A stretch of 64,000 nucleotides of DNA. Origin: Paramecium pentaurelia (Eukaryota; Ciliophora; Oligohymenophorea; Peniculida; Parameciidae). The stretch is taken from NCBI GenBank assembly GCA_905183005.1, contig CAJJDO010000031.1, positions 537,842-601,841 on the forward strand, read 5' to 3'. Shown one piece after another: positions 11,768 through 24,654 of the stretch. The notes under the pieces are model-generated. The model ran no database searches, was not told the DNA's origin, and worked only from the letters and a program-made list of their open reading frames with translations. Within the stretch, counting starts at the first letter, position 1; every line of letters starts with the position of its first letter. A program made the position numbers and the translations under genes.

Positions 11768-12911
11768 TCATGTCAATTTTATTTCCATTTCTCTTTTAAA
11801 TTCCATAAAAGATATGGTTCCATTTCTGGTTCTATCAAATCTCATAAATAGTAATGCTGCTTCTGATGGTACAACCTTAACTGCACTATAAGAATTAAGT
11901 GCATTCATAAATTCATTCAATCCTATATTTCTAGATTAATTGGTATCAATCATTTAATATATTTATGACATATCTATTCCTTCTCTTTACAATAAAGCTC
12001 TAGAGTTTTCAAATCTTTGCTCATTTAATTAATATAATTTTATGAGTTCATTTAATATTGATAGTGTTTAAGGTCCTAGTGACTAAAAATTTAAATCAAA
12101 TAATTTATTACTGATTTCTCATTCTTTTTTGGTTTAGAAGTCTATCCAAGAGGTAAAAATAACTGTTCAAATTCTTAGAGTGACATTCTATCTCTGTTAT
12201 TCAATTCTGAAAATCTAGTGTATACTAAGTAAAGTTGATTGTAGTCTACTTTTATGCCTAGATCATAGAATCCTTAATACAATTCTTCTAATGTAATATT
12301 TTAAGTATTATTCCTATCAATTAACTAAGAATGAAATCAAAAGTTACTCTAAATAAAATAGGAACATGAAAATCTTCGGCAATCACTAATTTCCTTTTAA
12401 GTTGCTCTAATGATCTTTCAGTATTTAATTATTCTAATAATGTAGTAAAGAAAATAGTAACAGGATTCCTAACTATTTAGAATTTATTTGTTTAAATACT
12501 TTATTTTTTATTGCTTATTATTTTATTATGAGTTCTTTAATTAAGAGGAGTACGTTTATATGTTTTATCTGCAGGAAAGTCTAAATATTCTATATCTGTA
12601 ATCATTCCATCTCCCTCATAATAATTGGAATAGGGCTTTAATGAAGATTCTGTGAAACTTTTTCTTGGAATTGAAGTTTAATAGGGAGGGTATGGTTAAT
12701 CATGATAATTTGGATATTGTTATTCATAAAATGATGGTTAAGGCTATTAATGATAAGATGGGTAGGGTTATTCATAATATGGAGGAGGTGGAGGCTATTA
12801 ATAATAAGGGGGTGGTTGAGGTTAATAGTAATAATCATCTTAAGGATATTAATAATAACTTGGTTCTGGTTGCTTGAAAGCAGAACGTGTATAGGGATTT
12901 TTTGAATACAT
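11768..12911 (-). CDS. EF-hand protein with Pro/Tyr/Gln-rich N-terminus
   Basis: About 363 aa with introns of 23 and 29 nt. Residues about 15-90 are a low-complexity Pro-Tyr-Gln region (QPQPPPYYQQPPPPPYYEQP), similar to prolines-and-tyrosines linkers in calpain-like or annexin-like proteins. Then come several EF-hand-like helix-loop-helix units. IDRNNTQNITLEELY and IDTNQSRNIGLNEF resemble Ca2+ loops with Asp/Asn at the ligand positions, and FDRTRNGTISFMEF, near the C-terminus, is the clearest loop. Only some loops have a full ligand set. Probably a cytosolic Ca2+-responsive protein; specific partner unknown. Confidence 0.75.
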
Positions 12912-13013
12912 AATAACTGATAAATATATTAATATAAAACATATATAATGCTGATTGCAAATTTAAATCTTTTTTTTAGATAAAAATTAAATGAAGGTAT
13001 TAGAATAACCTAT

Positions 13014-13589
13014 ATGAAGATCTACGTTGATGCATTCAGTGGAGAGGAAATCGTTTCTGACAGTTTCAATATGGAAGAAAAATTTGAAGGAGTTATTGGT
13101 GAAGTGTAATCCCAAGATATTGTTAAAGGTGCTCTCAATGTAGATGTTGGTAAAATATTGTAATATTCTATTTTTAGGTGCTGGAGGTCATTTTGGTGGT
13201 AAGAACGAAGATGAAGAAGATGGAGGTGTAGATGATTAAGCCTAAAAAGTTAATAACATCATTGATGCCTTTAAATATGCTGAAACCTAATTCACTAAAG
13301 CTGATTATGTTACTTATTTCAAAACTTATGCCAAAAAAGTTAAGGCTTATTTAGAAGCAAATAAACCAAACAGAGTTGCTCCATTCTAAAAGGGAGCTGG
13401 CGAATTCATTAAATGGGTTTCTGCTAATTTCAATGATCTCTAATTGTATTATTTAGTATTCTATTATTTAGCTACTGTCCTGAATCATATGACATGGAAA
13501 ACCACATTGTTCTTGGTTATTACAAAGAAGGATAAGCTGCCCCAGCTTTTGTATACATTTTAGATGGATTAAAAGAAGTCAAGATGTGA
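13014..13589 (+). CDS. translationally controlled tumour protein (TCTP)
   Basis: About 173 aa with introns of 28 and 26 nt. It begins MKIYVDAFSGEEIVSDSF; the TCTP signature region follows the first intron, and a KKVKAYLEANKPNRVAPFQ helix and a GYYKEGQAAPAFVYILDGLK C-terminal strand are all present. Length and layout match the family (about 170 aa). TCTP is an abundant cytosolic protein linked to growth control and translation. A second possible start exists: ATG 12991-12993 followed by a 23-nt GT...AG stretch that would splice to give the same Met-Lys-Ile N-terminus. Confidence 0.92.
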
Positions 13590-13634
13590 AATAAAATAAA
13601 TAAAAATTGTATCTGTTAATACGACATTGATATT

Positions 13635-15166
13635 TCATTAATTGGGATTATCTTCATTTGATAATAATGGAACTTTTTCCTCTACTTCATCACGTTTGCT
13701 AGTACTAGGTGTAGAACTTTACACTTCTTTTTTATCTTCTTCTATTGGTTTTTCTCTTTATTTAAGAATTTCATCTTCTCTAACAACATAAAGCCAAGGT
13801 AATGGTAATAATATAAAAATCCCTGTAATTGCAATAAATAACCATAATCTAGAATAGTCTGTTTAATCAATCTTCATCCAAATCAAAAACAGAGCTCCTA
13901 ACCAACTACCTAACATGGACCCTTTTTTATAATTAGTAAATTATACCAAAATTTATAGTACTCATTAACATAGCATACATAGTAGCTTCAATATGTTTTG
14001 GACACATTCTACAAGCCAAAACTAATACTGGCATAATATTCAATTCCCCAACAAATTATAACATTACTTAATCTCCAATACAAAAGATCTTATCATTTAT
14101 TCCCCATTCAACATTTTTTCTCGTTACCAATATTATTATAGATTAATAACATAAATAATATAGGAATGTTGTAACTAAGAATATCTTACGAAATTATATG
14201 TCTCTCAAATAATTGTTATATATTAACACACCAGAAATTGAAGCTACAGCATACTGAAAAATATTAAACTATTTATTACCATAAATTTCAATTATCCTAA
14301 AAATTTTGGATCAAATCCTAATACTTCAGTATAAAAGAAAAACATAATTGTAGAACTAGATGGAGCCATCATAAATGCAAAAATTAACATCACTGGTTTA
14401 TAAATTAAAGGATTTTTAAAAAATTACCAAAAGTCTTTTAAACATTAAGTAGTATTGTTTTTTCTATCATTTTAATCCAACTAATTAAAATCTATTCTTT
14501 ATTCTTAATAAAAAAATGAAACAAAAACTAAAATCATAGGAAAAATTGAGGTTATCATAAATACTATTAATTAAATTATAGTGTACTTTATTAATAAGTA
14601 AAATAATGTAACAAAGCTCCAGATGAGTATGCACTCAAAAGTGAACCTACTGCTCTTACACCAAAAAATATTGATACATTTCTTGATGCTCCATGTTGAA
14701 AATTATTTTATTGTTATTCTCTCTAAGCTTATGCTGCTACTTCCACTAATATTGCTTCTCCTACTACATTTACAAAACAAATTGATAATTAAATCAAAAA
14801 TAATAGTAACAATACACTAACTAAACTACCATCTTTATTTTTAGACATCATAATCCAACCTAATGCATCCAATATTCCAAATAATATTATATAAGATTTT
14901 CTTCTGTAACCTAGTAATGGTTTTGAGTCTGTTATGATTCCCCAAAATGGTTTAATCATCCATGGAAGTGTTGTGTAACTTAAATATAATCCCATCATTG
15001 CTGGTGATAAACCGTATTCATCTTTTAACATGTAATTTACAGCTAAATCAGATAAATGCTGTATTCCTTAGTTAAATGCTGTCACACCTATGATAAAGTA
15101 TGAAGGATTAAAAGAAGAGTATAATTGATTAAATTGATCAAACAACTTTGTACAAATTATACTCAT
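13635..15166 (-). CDS. folate-biopterin transporter (BT1/FBT, MFS)
   Basis: Multi-pass transporter of roughly 480-490 aa with several short introns. The diagnostic part is near residues 50-110: MLKDEYGLSPAMMGLYLSY, LPWMIKPFWGIITDS, KPLLGYRRKSYI. The LPWxIKPxxGxxxDSxPxxGYRRxSY pattern is typical of the folate-biopterin transporter family of plants, Apicomplexa and kinetoplastids. Further TM helices fill the rest, and an acidic cytosolic tail ends VPLLSNEDNPN. Likely uptake of folates or pterins at a membrane; substrate is inferred from the family. The stop is 45 nt from the convergent TCTP stop. Confidence 0.85.
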
Positions 15167-15187
15167 ATTAATAAAGATAAATGAGTA

Positions 15188-17025
15188 TCAAATTATTGTT
15201 TTTAATGATTCCCCTCTTATAGATGATGCTTTGAAACTGTTTAAGTAGTCTTGGTTTTTGTGGTTCAACATTACTAATTCAACTTCGGTCAAAATCTTTG
15301 GTAACTTAAGAGATTTAATTATCGTTTTTGATGAAATTGAACTATCTGGAATAATATATTTTGGTCTTGCTGCAGCTGGAAATATCTTAAATAATATTAT
15401 AATATATTACCCTATTAATAATACTTATTGAAGAACCTTTACTGGCTTCCATTTGAAAGAATGCTTTCTCTAAAGATAATGGTTCTGTATCTTTTAAATT
15501 GGAGTAAATCACATTAATATTCCTTCTAAAATTATAATGTGCTTTATTGATATGACCATGACCTTACAACATTTCATAACCTGTAGGTTCAACAGGATTT
15601 CCAATTCTCTCAAGTGAATTCTTGAGAATTGATTAATTTTATGTTTACTACTCAATAAATGGAACTTCTCTATATTCAATAGGTTGAGGTATTTTTTTTA
15701 TTTATTTAATTATATCTAAAGATTAAGTTCTTTGATTAATTTTATTTTGATCAAAACTTTGTAATTTTTAGATTGCAGCTCCTTTTTAAAAATATTATAA
15801 GAATCTTTATTTATCTAATACAAAGTATGATACATTTTGACTAACACAAATTGCTCTATATTCACGTTTGATTCCAGCTAAGACTTCTTCATGTCCAAAG
15901 ATTTGTCCAGCTGTAATTATAGATGTTCTTACCTTTTCCAATTTTTATTCATTTCTAGTAAAGAATTTCTTCATAATGGAATTATTAGATGATGATTAAC
16001 TTAAATCTATAAATTTTGATAATTCCACTTCTCCAGATTTCAATAAATATATATGACTATAGTTATAATATTATTATATAAATACTTAGCATTTTCATTT
16101 TCTTTATAGATTATTTAAAATAGTTTTTTTTCTTCTTATTTAAAATGATAATAAAGTTAATTCAACATTTAATCATTCCAATCTGAAAATATGGCAACTT
16201 TACTTAGAAATCCAATATTCATTTTTTATTAAGCCTCATAATATGCAGACAATAATTTATTAAATTGATCTCTTGTCACTGTTGCAAAATGAGTATCTTC
16301 AGCTGCTACAATTGTTGCTGTTCTAGGTACTTATTTTGTTAAAGCTATTTCCCCAAAGCTTTCACCTGAATTTATCTCACCTACCTTCTATAAAGTAGGA
16401 AACTAAGTTTCTAAAAATTCTTTATCAGTCATTGTAGCAAAGATATCATCTAAAGTTACTTAAGTTAAGAATGCTTATGCCTTATTTTTTTTATTTTTAT
16501 TCTTTTTAGTGTTCTTTTTTGCATTTTCCATCATTTCTTTATTTTTTTCATCTTTTAAATCTTGTTCTTATTTTTAATCTTCTTCAGTAGGACCTGATCC
16601 ATCTTACAAACCTTTCTTCTAAACCAATACCCATACACTGCCTTTCAAAATAATATAAAACTTTTTTCCTAAATCCCCTATATTGAAAACGGTTTATCTC
16701 TTATGTTATATTTCATAACTCAATTATTTGTATAATCCTGAGACCATTTCAGCACCCATTTATTATTCTAATTCTTAGAAAAACTTAAATCTAAAGAATG
16801 ACAATCTAATTTTATCAATATCCAATTATGTTCTTTGAGATGATTACTTTTTTAGTAATGAAACTATAATCTTTAAAATATATTAGATATGTATAAATTT
16901 ACATTCAATTCTTCATCATCACTGAATTCAGGATCAGATTTTTTAAGAACTTCTGATACAACATCTTTGATAGTCATTCTATGTCCGGATAGATTCCCTC
17001 TAACTTTTTCAATTACAGTTTTCAT
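15188..17025 (-). CDS. protein with two cyclic-nucleotide-binding domains
   Basis: About 583 aa, introns of 32, 29 and 25 nt. CNBD 1 begins around residue 95 (RQTVFNIGDLGKKFYIILKG), is interrupted by a Lys/Glu-rich insertion of about 70 residues, and resumes INSGESFGEIALTKQVPRTA, which has the phosphate-binding-cassette Gly-Glu and Arg. CNBD 2 spans about 270-400 (HIYLLKSGEVELSKF ... GQIFGHEEVLAGIKREYRAI); its cassette has GHEE instead of GE-L and is less canonical. No kinase, channel or dimerisation/docking motif is seen, so it differs from PKA regulatory subunits. Likely a cAMP/cGMP sensor. Starts 22 nt downstream of no gene; its stop is 21 nt from the next start. Confidence 0.85.
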
Positions 17026-17169
17026 TAAAAATATATAATAGATTAAAACTGATTAATGTATATCCTCTGTTAATTCCATTATCTATATATAGAATACAGA
17101 TAAGTATTTGATTTTTAGTCTTTATAACAAATAAATATACATGATTAAGAATCAAAAAAGATTAAGTTA

Positions 17170-20100
17170 TCACAATTTGACCCATTTAGCTAAAATAAAT
17201 AGCAAAGCATCAATCATTATAGGTTTTTACAAACAATCATGAAAAGGTAATTTTTTTATTGCAAGTTTGCTATCTTCATCTTAAAATCCAATTAATCCAA
17301 TTAGTCTTGTATCTTTTTAATATTCTGTTAATACTGCCTTTATGTTAGCACAATCTGTACTAAATTATTCATTCACAAATTCAACTCCAACAAATATTAT
17401 ATGATATCCTTTACAACAAGTTTTAAATTGTGAAAATTACTTTCTTAATTAATCTACAATATGCATTCTCTACATTGTATAAATGTATGGAATCTTTAGA
17501 TTACTTAGTTAATGGGATATTGCATATAAATCAAAATCATTCTATTCACAAATCAATATCTTTGGACACTAAAATATAAATTAATATAATTTACTTAACA
17601 TTTGTAAACAAATTACTATTATTTTATTCTTTCCATCTTTTCAAAACAATCTAATAATTCATTTGGTCCTAGATTTACTGATGATACTCTCATTGAAGAA
17701 TATACAGATGAACGTCCTCCAAAAGTTAATAATGAATCTCTTTATTTTGATGAAAGTTATTATGAGACTTAAGGACTTAATCTTGATTAGATAATACTAA
17801 CTGAAATCTTTCTTGCTTTTGGTTCTTTAACACGAATAATAGTTTCAAGAAATTAAGAAGGTTTTTATTGTTTTTCTATTTTCTCTATTTTATCGTTTAT
17901 TTAAAGACTTGATTTACTAGATTATATATCACCATCACATTCAATTTTATTCATTTCATCTTTTGAATCTGCTGATGATGAACTTTATTATGAATCATCT
18001 TATTCAGAGATTTAAGAAACAGAGTAAGATTTACAAGGTTATTGATTATCAGATAATTCAGATTAACCAAATTAAGGTAATTAAGGATCCATTTTACCAG
18101 ATACAGTCTCTTCTTAAGATTCTCTTTTCATTTTTTTGAGTTTCTCTTATACTTAAATTCTACTTATTTCTGTTAATCTTTATGATTAATGTCTTTTAAA
18201 TTGACTACTCTAACCAAAAACTTAATGAAATTGAGACTTATTAGCAACCAATGCAGATTATCTTTTTTATGTTAGTTATTTATTAAAATTGGGATTTTCA
18301 TTTTTAATCAATAAAATAAAATAAAACTAAGTACCTTCTTCAGTTTTTATTGAATTAAATTCAAAAGGCATAATAGCTACAGCCATTGATATATAGAATG
18401 CTGTAATTATAGAAAAAGAATATTATTTTGAAGTTGCAACAATATCTATAACTTATTTACTAACTAAAGTCTATTATTTTAAATGCTTAAGTGTTTATTC
18501 AATACTATCTAGAATGCCTTCATTTACATTTTGAGCCATAACTTTTATGATAATTTCAATATGATCAGTTAATAAAGGTGATTTTTAACAAGAAATCTCT
18601 ATACTACCATTGATAGTAACCTGAATAGATTTGACTATTAAAATAACACATATTAATACTTAATAAATTTAATACAATTTATCTAACTCTATTAGGATCA
18701 GTTCTTAAAAACATAGGAACATTTTATTTAATATGTACTTGCATATTTAATCCTCTAAATAAAGCTTATGCTTTAATAATATTTAAACAATCTGAAACAA
18801 ATTCTCTAGTATGAATATCCATTAAATTTCTATCTAATTTAGTTTTTTTATGCAATGTAACATAATCTTAAAAGTCATTTGCTGTACTAATTAAAAGTTT
18901 ACATCCTGCTAATGCTGGATCAATATATTTAGTTTATAAATCTTAACTAACTTCTTTCTATTTTAGATTAATATTAATGTATTACTTATACTAATTCTAA
19001 CATTGATAATGTACAATTCAAAGGTTCTTTCATCTTTTGTGAAATAGTTTAAATAACATCATCACTATTTTTTAGATATTATTATAATTATATTATGAAT
19101 GGTTCTTCAGTTAAATCATTAATGTATAATATAATTTAAGGTTTATTTGATATGATAACAGGATTCAAAATAACCTAAGTGTAAAGTTTATCTATTATAT
19201 TTTAATGGAAAATTACCTTTTTTTATATAAATTTTTAATGAAAAATCTAATGCAAAATTAGTTAAATTATATTTTATATGTGAAAAAGCAAGCAGATGTT
19301 CTATCAAAGTTTACATTTACATTTTCCTACAAAAAAATTGTATCTCTTTCTTTTCTTCAGGTTACACATTATCAAATTAAATATTCTATGTTCAAATACA
19401 TTAATATATTAGTACTCAAGAGTTTAAGTAAATTTGATGAAATTACTGATGTCTTTGCTTCGATGAAAACTTGGCAATATAGTACATGATTCTTCTGAGA
19501 GTAAACCAAAATCATACAATTCTAGCTAAGTTAACTCTGGATTTAATTAATCATTGATTAAAACAATGTGGGACATAAATGAATTTATTATTCTTATTGG
19601 TTGCTAAACATTTTCAAATATATAGATTCCACATTAGAAATTTATCAATAATAATTCATATTGTTCCTCTAATTGTTTTAAATTATTTAGATTTTCAAAT
19701 TCATCATTTACCATATCAGGAATATTATTTTTTTTATTTTATGGTTCTGTCATTTCTCTTTAAGTATTTGTATGAGCAGCTCTTTATGTAAGTAAAGGAC
19801 TTAAATTTCTAGTGATAAAAACATCATTTGAATTTTGAGTTTAATATAAATGATAAAGCAATAAAGATTAGATCACTAAATGTCCAAAGATTATTCTAGT
19901 AGATCCTATAATTTCTATATTATTAGTAAAAGCTGGAAATCTAGAGTATAATTGTATAAATTATACCGAAATAGAGAATAAAAGAGTGAAAATATAATGA
20001 TCAAAGTTTTGCAAAGTTGTGACTCAATTGCAATCAGAAATACAATCATAATTCCATATATTTCAAATGCATAACTTCTTTAGTCATATTCACTTGTGTA

Positions 20101-20374
20101 AATTAAGTCATAATCAGTTTCACACCATAATATTATTAGACTGAAATATTTAAGCAATGTAATTATATTAATTAAAAAGCTAGTTTCTCTTTTTAATTTA
20201 CCCATTACAATATGAAATACAATTATCAATAATACTTATATCTAAAATCATGAATTGTTCAATTACCATTATGCGATATATGAAAACCAATTTTTATCCT
20301 TCAATCTAATAATTCAAAGCTTAGGCTATGGTTATGACAATATCGAAACATTAATACAAAGATACTATAGTCAT
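17170..20374 (-). CDS. hybrid histidine-kinase-like membrane protein, copy 1 (catalytic residues lost)
   Basis: About 1000 aa. The N-terminus has several TM helices (VLLIIVFHIVMGKLKRET; FEIYGIMIVFLIAI), a cytosolic linker, a DHp-like helix, an ATPase-like domain and a C-terminal receiver-like domain. In the H-box position (near 19012-19053) the sequence is ISQKMKEPLNCTLSMLEL, where kinases have SHELRTPLN; the phospho-accepting His is Gln. The N-box is recognisable (RTDPNRVRQIVLNLL), but the DxGxG and GxGLGL boxes are absent. In the receiver the acceptor Asp is Gly (GYHIIFVGVEF, near 17379-17408), while the Lys before Pro is kept (DCLQKPIMIDALLFILAKW). Paralogous to the next gene upstream, same orientation. 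Start chosen at ATG 20374 because it opens into the first TM exon. Confidence 0.8.
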
Positions 20375-20480
20375 AGTTGATTTCCATAAAATAAAGTTCT
20401 AATATGTCTCTGGATTTAACTTAAAGTAATTTGATAGCATTTGTATTTATTACTATATAAATTATTTATTAATTTAACAA

Positions 20481-23400
20481 TCACAATTTCACCCACTTTG
20501 CTAGTATAAACAATAAAGCATCTATCATCAATGGTTTTGATAGAAAATCATGAAATGGTAACTTCTTTATAGCAATCCTATTCTCATCATCCTGAAATCC
20601 TATTAATCCTATAATTCGTGCTTCCTTTTTAAATTGAGAATTTATGTTTTTAATTATATTGCATTATTCCCCTAATTCTTCATCTACAAACTCTACACTA
20701 ATAAATATCAATTAATATCCTTTGCAACAAGACTTTTCAACTTCATAAGCTGTTTTTAATTTTTCATGTATCTAAGTTCTCTACATTGTATAATCATAAT
20801 TCATCCCAATATTACCAAGTTAATGAGATACAGCATATAAATCAAAATCATTTTATTCACAAATCAAAATCCTTGGACACTATAAAATATAAGATTATAA
20901 TATTATACTTAACATTTTTAAGTATATTTTTATTATTTAATTCTTTCCATCTTTTCAAAACAATCAATTAAATCATTTGGTTACATAATACTGGCTGAAT
21001 ATCTCATTGATGAAAATATACTTGATCTACCACCAAATGTTAAGACTGAATCTCTTCTACTTGGTGTAATATTATTATTATAAGTATAGGCTATTGATTA
21101 TTGCATAACAACCAAAGGAGAATCATTTTCATTAATCTTTCCAGTTTCATTTGTTTATTTGTATAAGAATTAATCTAATTGAACTCCTACATCTAAACTA
21201 TTATGAGAACTTTCATTATCCCCTTTAGATTCCTTAGATTCTTACTCAGAAACTATAGATATATCAGATTTAGAATGAGAAATCATTTATTTAATCTTTC
21301 TACTTTAATCTTAAGATTTTATTGTCTTAAAAGTAGGCAAAAAATCTACATCAATATCACCTTAAGATGTTCTAGGTACTATGAAACGAGATTAATTTTA
21401 TTATCCAAAAGATGTTGATAATTTAATTGCAGACTCTTTTCTTTAGGATTAAGTAGCTAACACTTATGATTATGATTATAATTTTTATTATTATTACTAT
21501 TAAGACTATTATTATTTAAGTTTCTATTTTTCTAATTATCCTTATATTGTTATACTAGCTTTATCAAATAGACTTTATCTTGATGATTAATGTCTACGGA
21601 ATCCTTGATCAATTGAAAAAGATTATTTAAAACTTTACTGTTAAAAACTTAGAGCAGATTATCTTTTAAAATTTAATTATTATGAAAAATTTGGATTTTT
21701 GTTTTAAATTTAAATTTTGAAACAAAATTCTTCATGATCTAAATTTTTCTCATAATGATATTCAAAAGGTATTGTTGATATACTAAGTGATAAACAAAAT
21801 GCTATCAATATAGATTAACTATATTTTCTACCTGCATTTGCTAAATCTATCATTGTAGATGCCAATAAATTTTAAGATTTGAAAAATCTCACAGTTTTAT
21901 CAATTGTTTTTAAAACTGATTAATTTATTTCTGATGCATTCACTTTAATCAATAGTTCAATATGATCCTACATTAAAGTTGATTTGCTTGCAGATACAGT
22001 AATAGTTCCATTAATTGTAGCTTAAATTGAACTTACTAATAAATTTAATAAGATTTATCTTAATCTATTAGGATCTGTTCTAAAAAAAGCAGGTACATTA
22101 TGTCTAACATTTACTTGAATTTATAATCCTCTAAATAGAGCTTAAGATTTAATAATATTTATTGAATCAGTTATAAATTCCCTAATTATTAATATAAATT
22201 AAATACCTTATATGAACATCCATTTAACATAATTCTAGTTTTCCTTTTTTCCTTATCGTAACATAATCAAGAATATCATTAGCTGTACTGATCAATAATT
22301 TACAACCTGCAAGTGCTGGATTTAAAAACTTTTCTTGTATTTCAAATGGTACAGAATGCTAAATAGAAATTAAATAAAAATACAATTGTAATTTCTAACA
22401 TTGATATTGTACAATTTAAAGGTTACTTAATTTTTTATGATATATCTGAAACCAATTAATCACTATTTTAATTAAATTAATTCAATTATGTCATAAAGGG
22501 TTCATCTGTAAGATCTGATACAAATAGTATTAATTAAGGTCTATGTCTTTATAATATAGGTGATAATACAACACTTGTATATAGATTATCTTTATTTATT
22601 TATATTTATATATTTTAATACCTTTTTTTAAATAGATTTTAAGTGAGAAATCTATTAAATTTTAACATTAATTGAATTTAAAATGTTAAAATGGTAGTAG
22701 ATGTTCAATCAAAGTTTTAATTTTCATAGATTTATGAAAAAATTAAACTTCTTTTAATCCAATATTTCCATTCTCATAATTTATGTTCTAAGCACAATAA
22801 TAATAATAATAAATTCTTACTCAAGAGTTTGCATAAATTTGATAAAATTTCCTATATCTTTACTTCTATGAAATTTAGGTAAAACTGTTAAATTATCTTC
22901 AAATGCAATTCCAAAATCAAACATTTCATAATTCAAAAACTCATCACTCAATTAATCATCCTTTAACACTAGATGTGACATATAAGGATTGATAGATTTA
23001 ACTGCACTTTATAAATTATCTACTATAAATATGCCTATTTGTATATTATTTAAAACATTTTCATAAAATTAGTCTAAATTTTATCTTTCAGTGTCTAATC
23101 TATTTTCTTCTGATACTGCAATTTCATTTTCTTTAAATTGTTACTTTAATCTCTATGTAATATCATAATTTTATTGATTTATGTAGGTTGAAAGTCTTTA
23201 TTATTAATTTACTTAAGATTGTCTATTACTTTGCATAGGAACATAATTTTTAGACTACTAACCCAACATTACAAGTTGATTATTTAACTTCTACTTCTGC
23301 TAAGGTAGTTATAACAAAAATATTTAAATTGCTACATGAATTAATACTATCCTAATTGAAGAAAGAATATCAATTTTATTTTAGAATAGCTAGATTCTAT

Positions 23401-23795
23401 TCTTATAATAATATATTTATACCGAAAAAGAGAGTAGAATAACGAAAATAATAGAGATATTGTTTAACATATTTAAGATTCTTGCAATATCACTAAAGCT
23501 AGTAACAGTATGTATATTTCAGCTGTATAACTAGTATAAGGTTACTTCATTTCATTAAATAAATAATAGTCAGTTTCAGTCCAGCATATAAAAAGTGAAA
23601 TAAAATATATAAATGTAGCAACATTAAGGAAACCATTTCTTAATTTTCTTAAACACTTGAAAATCAACCAAAATACTATAAGTAATCCGGCTTGAATCTA
23701 AAATTTTTATATATTGATACAATAATTCTAGCTATCAACATTATTCTTGTTCCATCTACATCGTATGTACTTACATCTACTATATTGATTATCAT
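20481..23795 (-). CDS. hybrid histidine-kinase-like membrane protein, copy 2 (catalytic residues lost)
   Basis: About 1050 aa, tandem paralogue of the preceding gene with the same architecture. TM helices are at the N-terminus (AGLLIVFWLIFKCL; LNVATFIYFISLFICW). The DHp-like helix has DISQKIKQPLNCTISMLE (near 22409-22450), again Gln for the H-box His. The N-box is RTDPNRLRQILLNLL, the position of DxGxG reads NASEIN, and no GxGLGL follows. A long Ser/Gln-rich linker contains GGRSSIFSSMRYS. The receiver reads GYQLIFISVEF, with Ser at the acceptor-Asp position (near 20691-20720), then HDFLSKPLMIDALLFILAKW with the conserved Lys. The same losses in both copies argue for selected loss of phosphotransfer rather than random decay. 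Confidence 0.8.
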
Positions 23796-24654
23796 ATCAA
23801 AAAGTTGGTAAATAGAAATAATATTTATTACTTTAGTGTGCTAATAAATGTTCGTATAAGGCTATGAGTAGATGTAAAAATAACCCTTAAGATTACCTAT
23901 CATAAGACTAAGAGATTTATATAAATTATTTTATTTGATGTGAGATAATTTAATATCACAAGAAAACTATATCAATATACATAAATTTAATCAAATTCTA
24001 AATAACAAAATCAAATATTTATGAAAATAAATAAAAAAAATAAATAAAAATTAAAGACTTCACACTCTTCAAATGAGATTAACAATAGTATTAATTGGTT
24101 AAACTAAAATTTTATTAATAATAATAATTATTATTATACCCTATTAAGAAAATAATACAAAAATCATCAATAAATAATACAATTTATATCTCTAAGGAAA
24201 AAAATCACTCTTTAAATTTAAAGGGATATATTTAATCATTTATTAGAATTTCTAATATATTAGTAAAGTTATTAAATTCCTATTTATTTTTAGAAATTGG
24301 ATCATATAAGAATAAATTTGTAAATCTAATACAACTATCTGAAATCTCATTTTTCAATTGATATTAATTTAACGTATAAATTGATATATTTAATCCTTAC
24401 TAAAATTTGGTTTTACTAATGTGTAAAGAAATAGAAGTATTTAATGAGAATCTATATTTTTGATATCAACTTGTACATTTTTATAATTTAATTTATAATT
24501 CAGTACACAAAAAATAAATAGTAAAAATTGAATTTAGATTTTGTTTAAAAATGCGTCATAAAAAGTAAATTAGATCTTGAAGAGTGATAATGAGACTAAG
24601 TTTTTATGTGAATATCTGGACATTTTTATTTGTCAATATTTTAATTATTTTGTC
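23796..24654. other. intergenic spacer
   Basis: About 860 bp between divergently oriented genes. Very AT-rich with A and T runs, no ORF or RNA that I can support. The right part (from 24374) is included in the segment that appears again after the N at 25481. Confidence 0.4.

Noticed and set aside
12638..12877. Overlapping ORFs on both strands
   Set aside because: They are shadows of the Pro/Tyr/Gln-rich N-terminus of the EF-hand gene, which needs TAA/TAG read as Gln.
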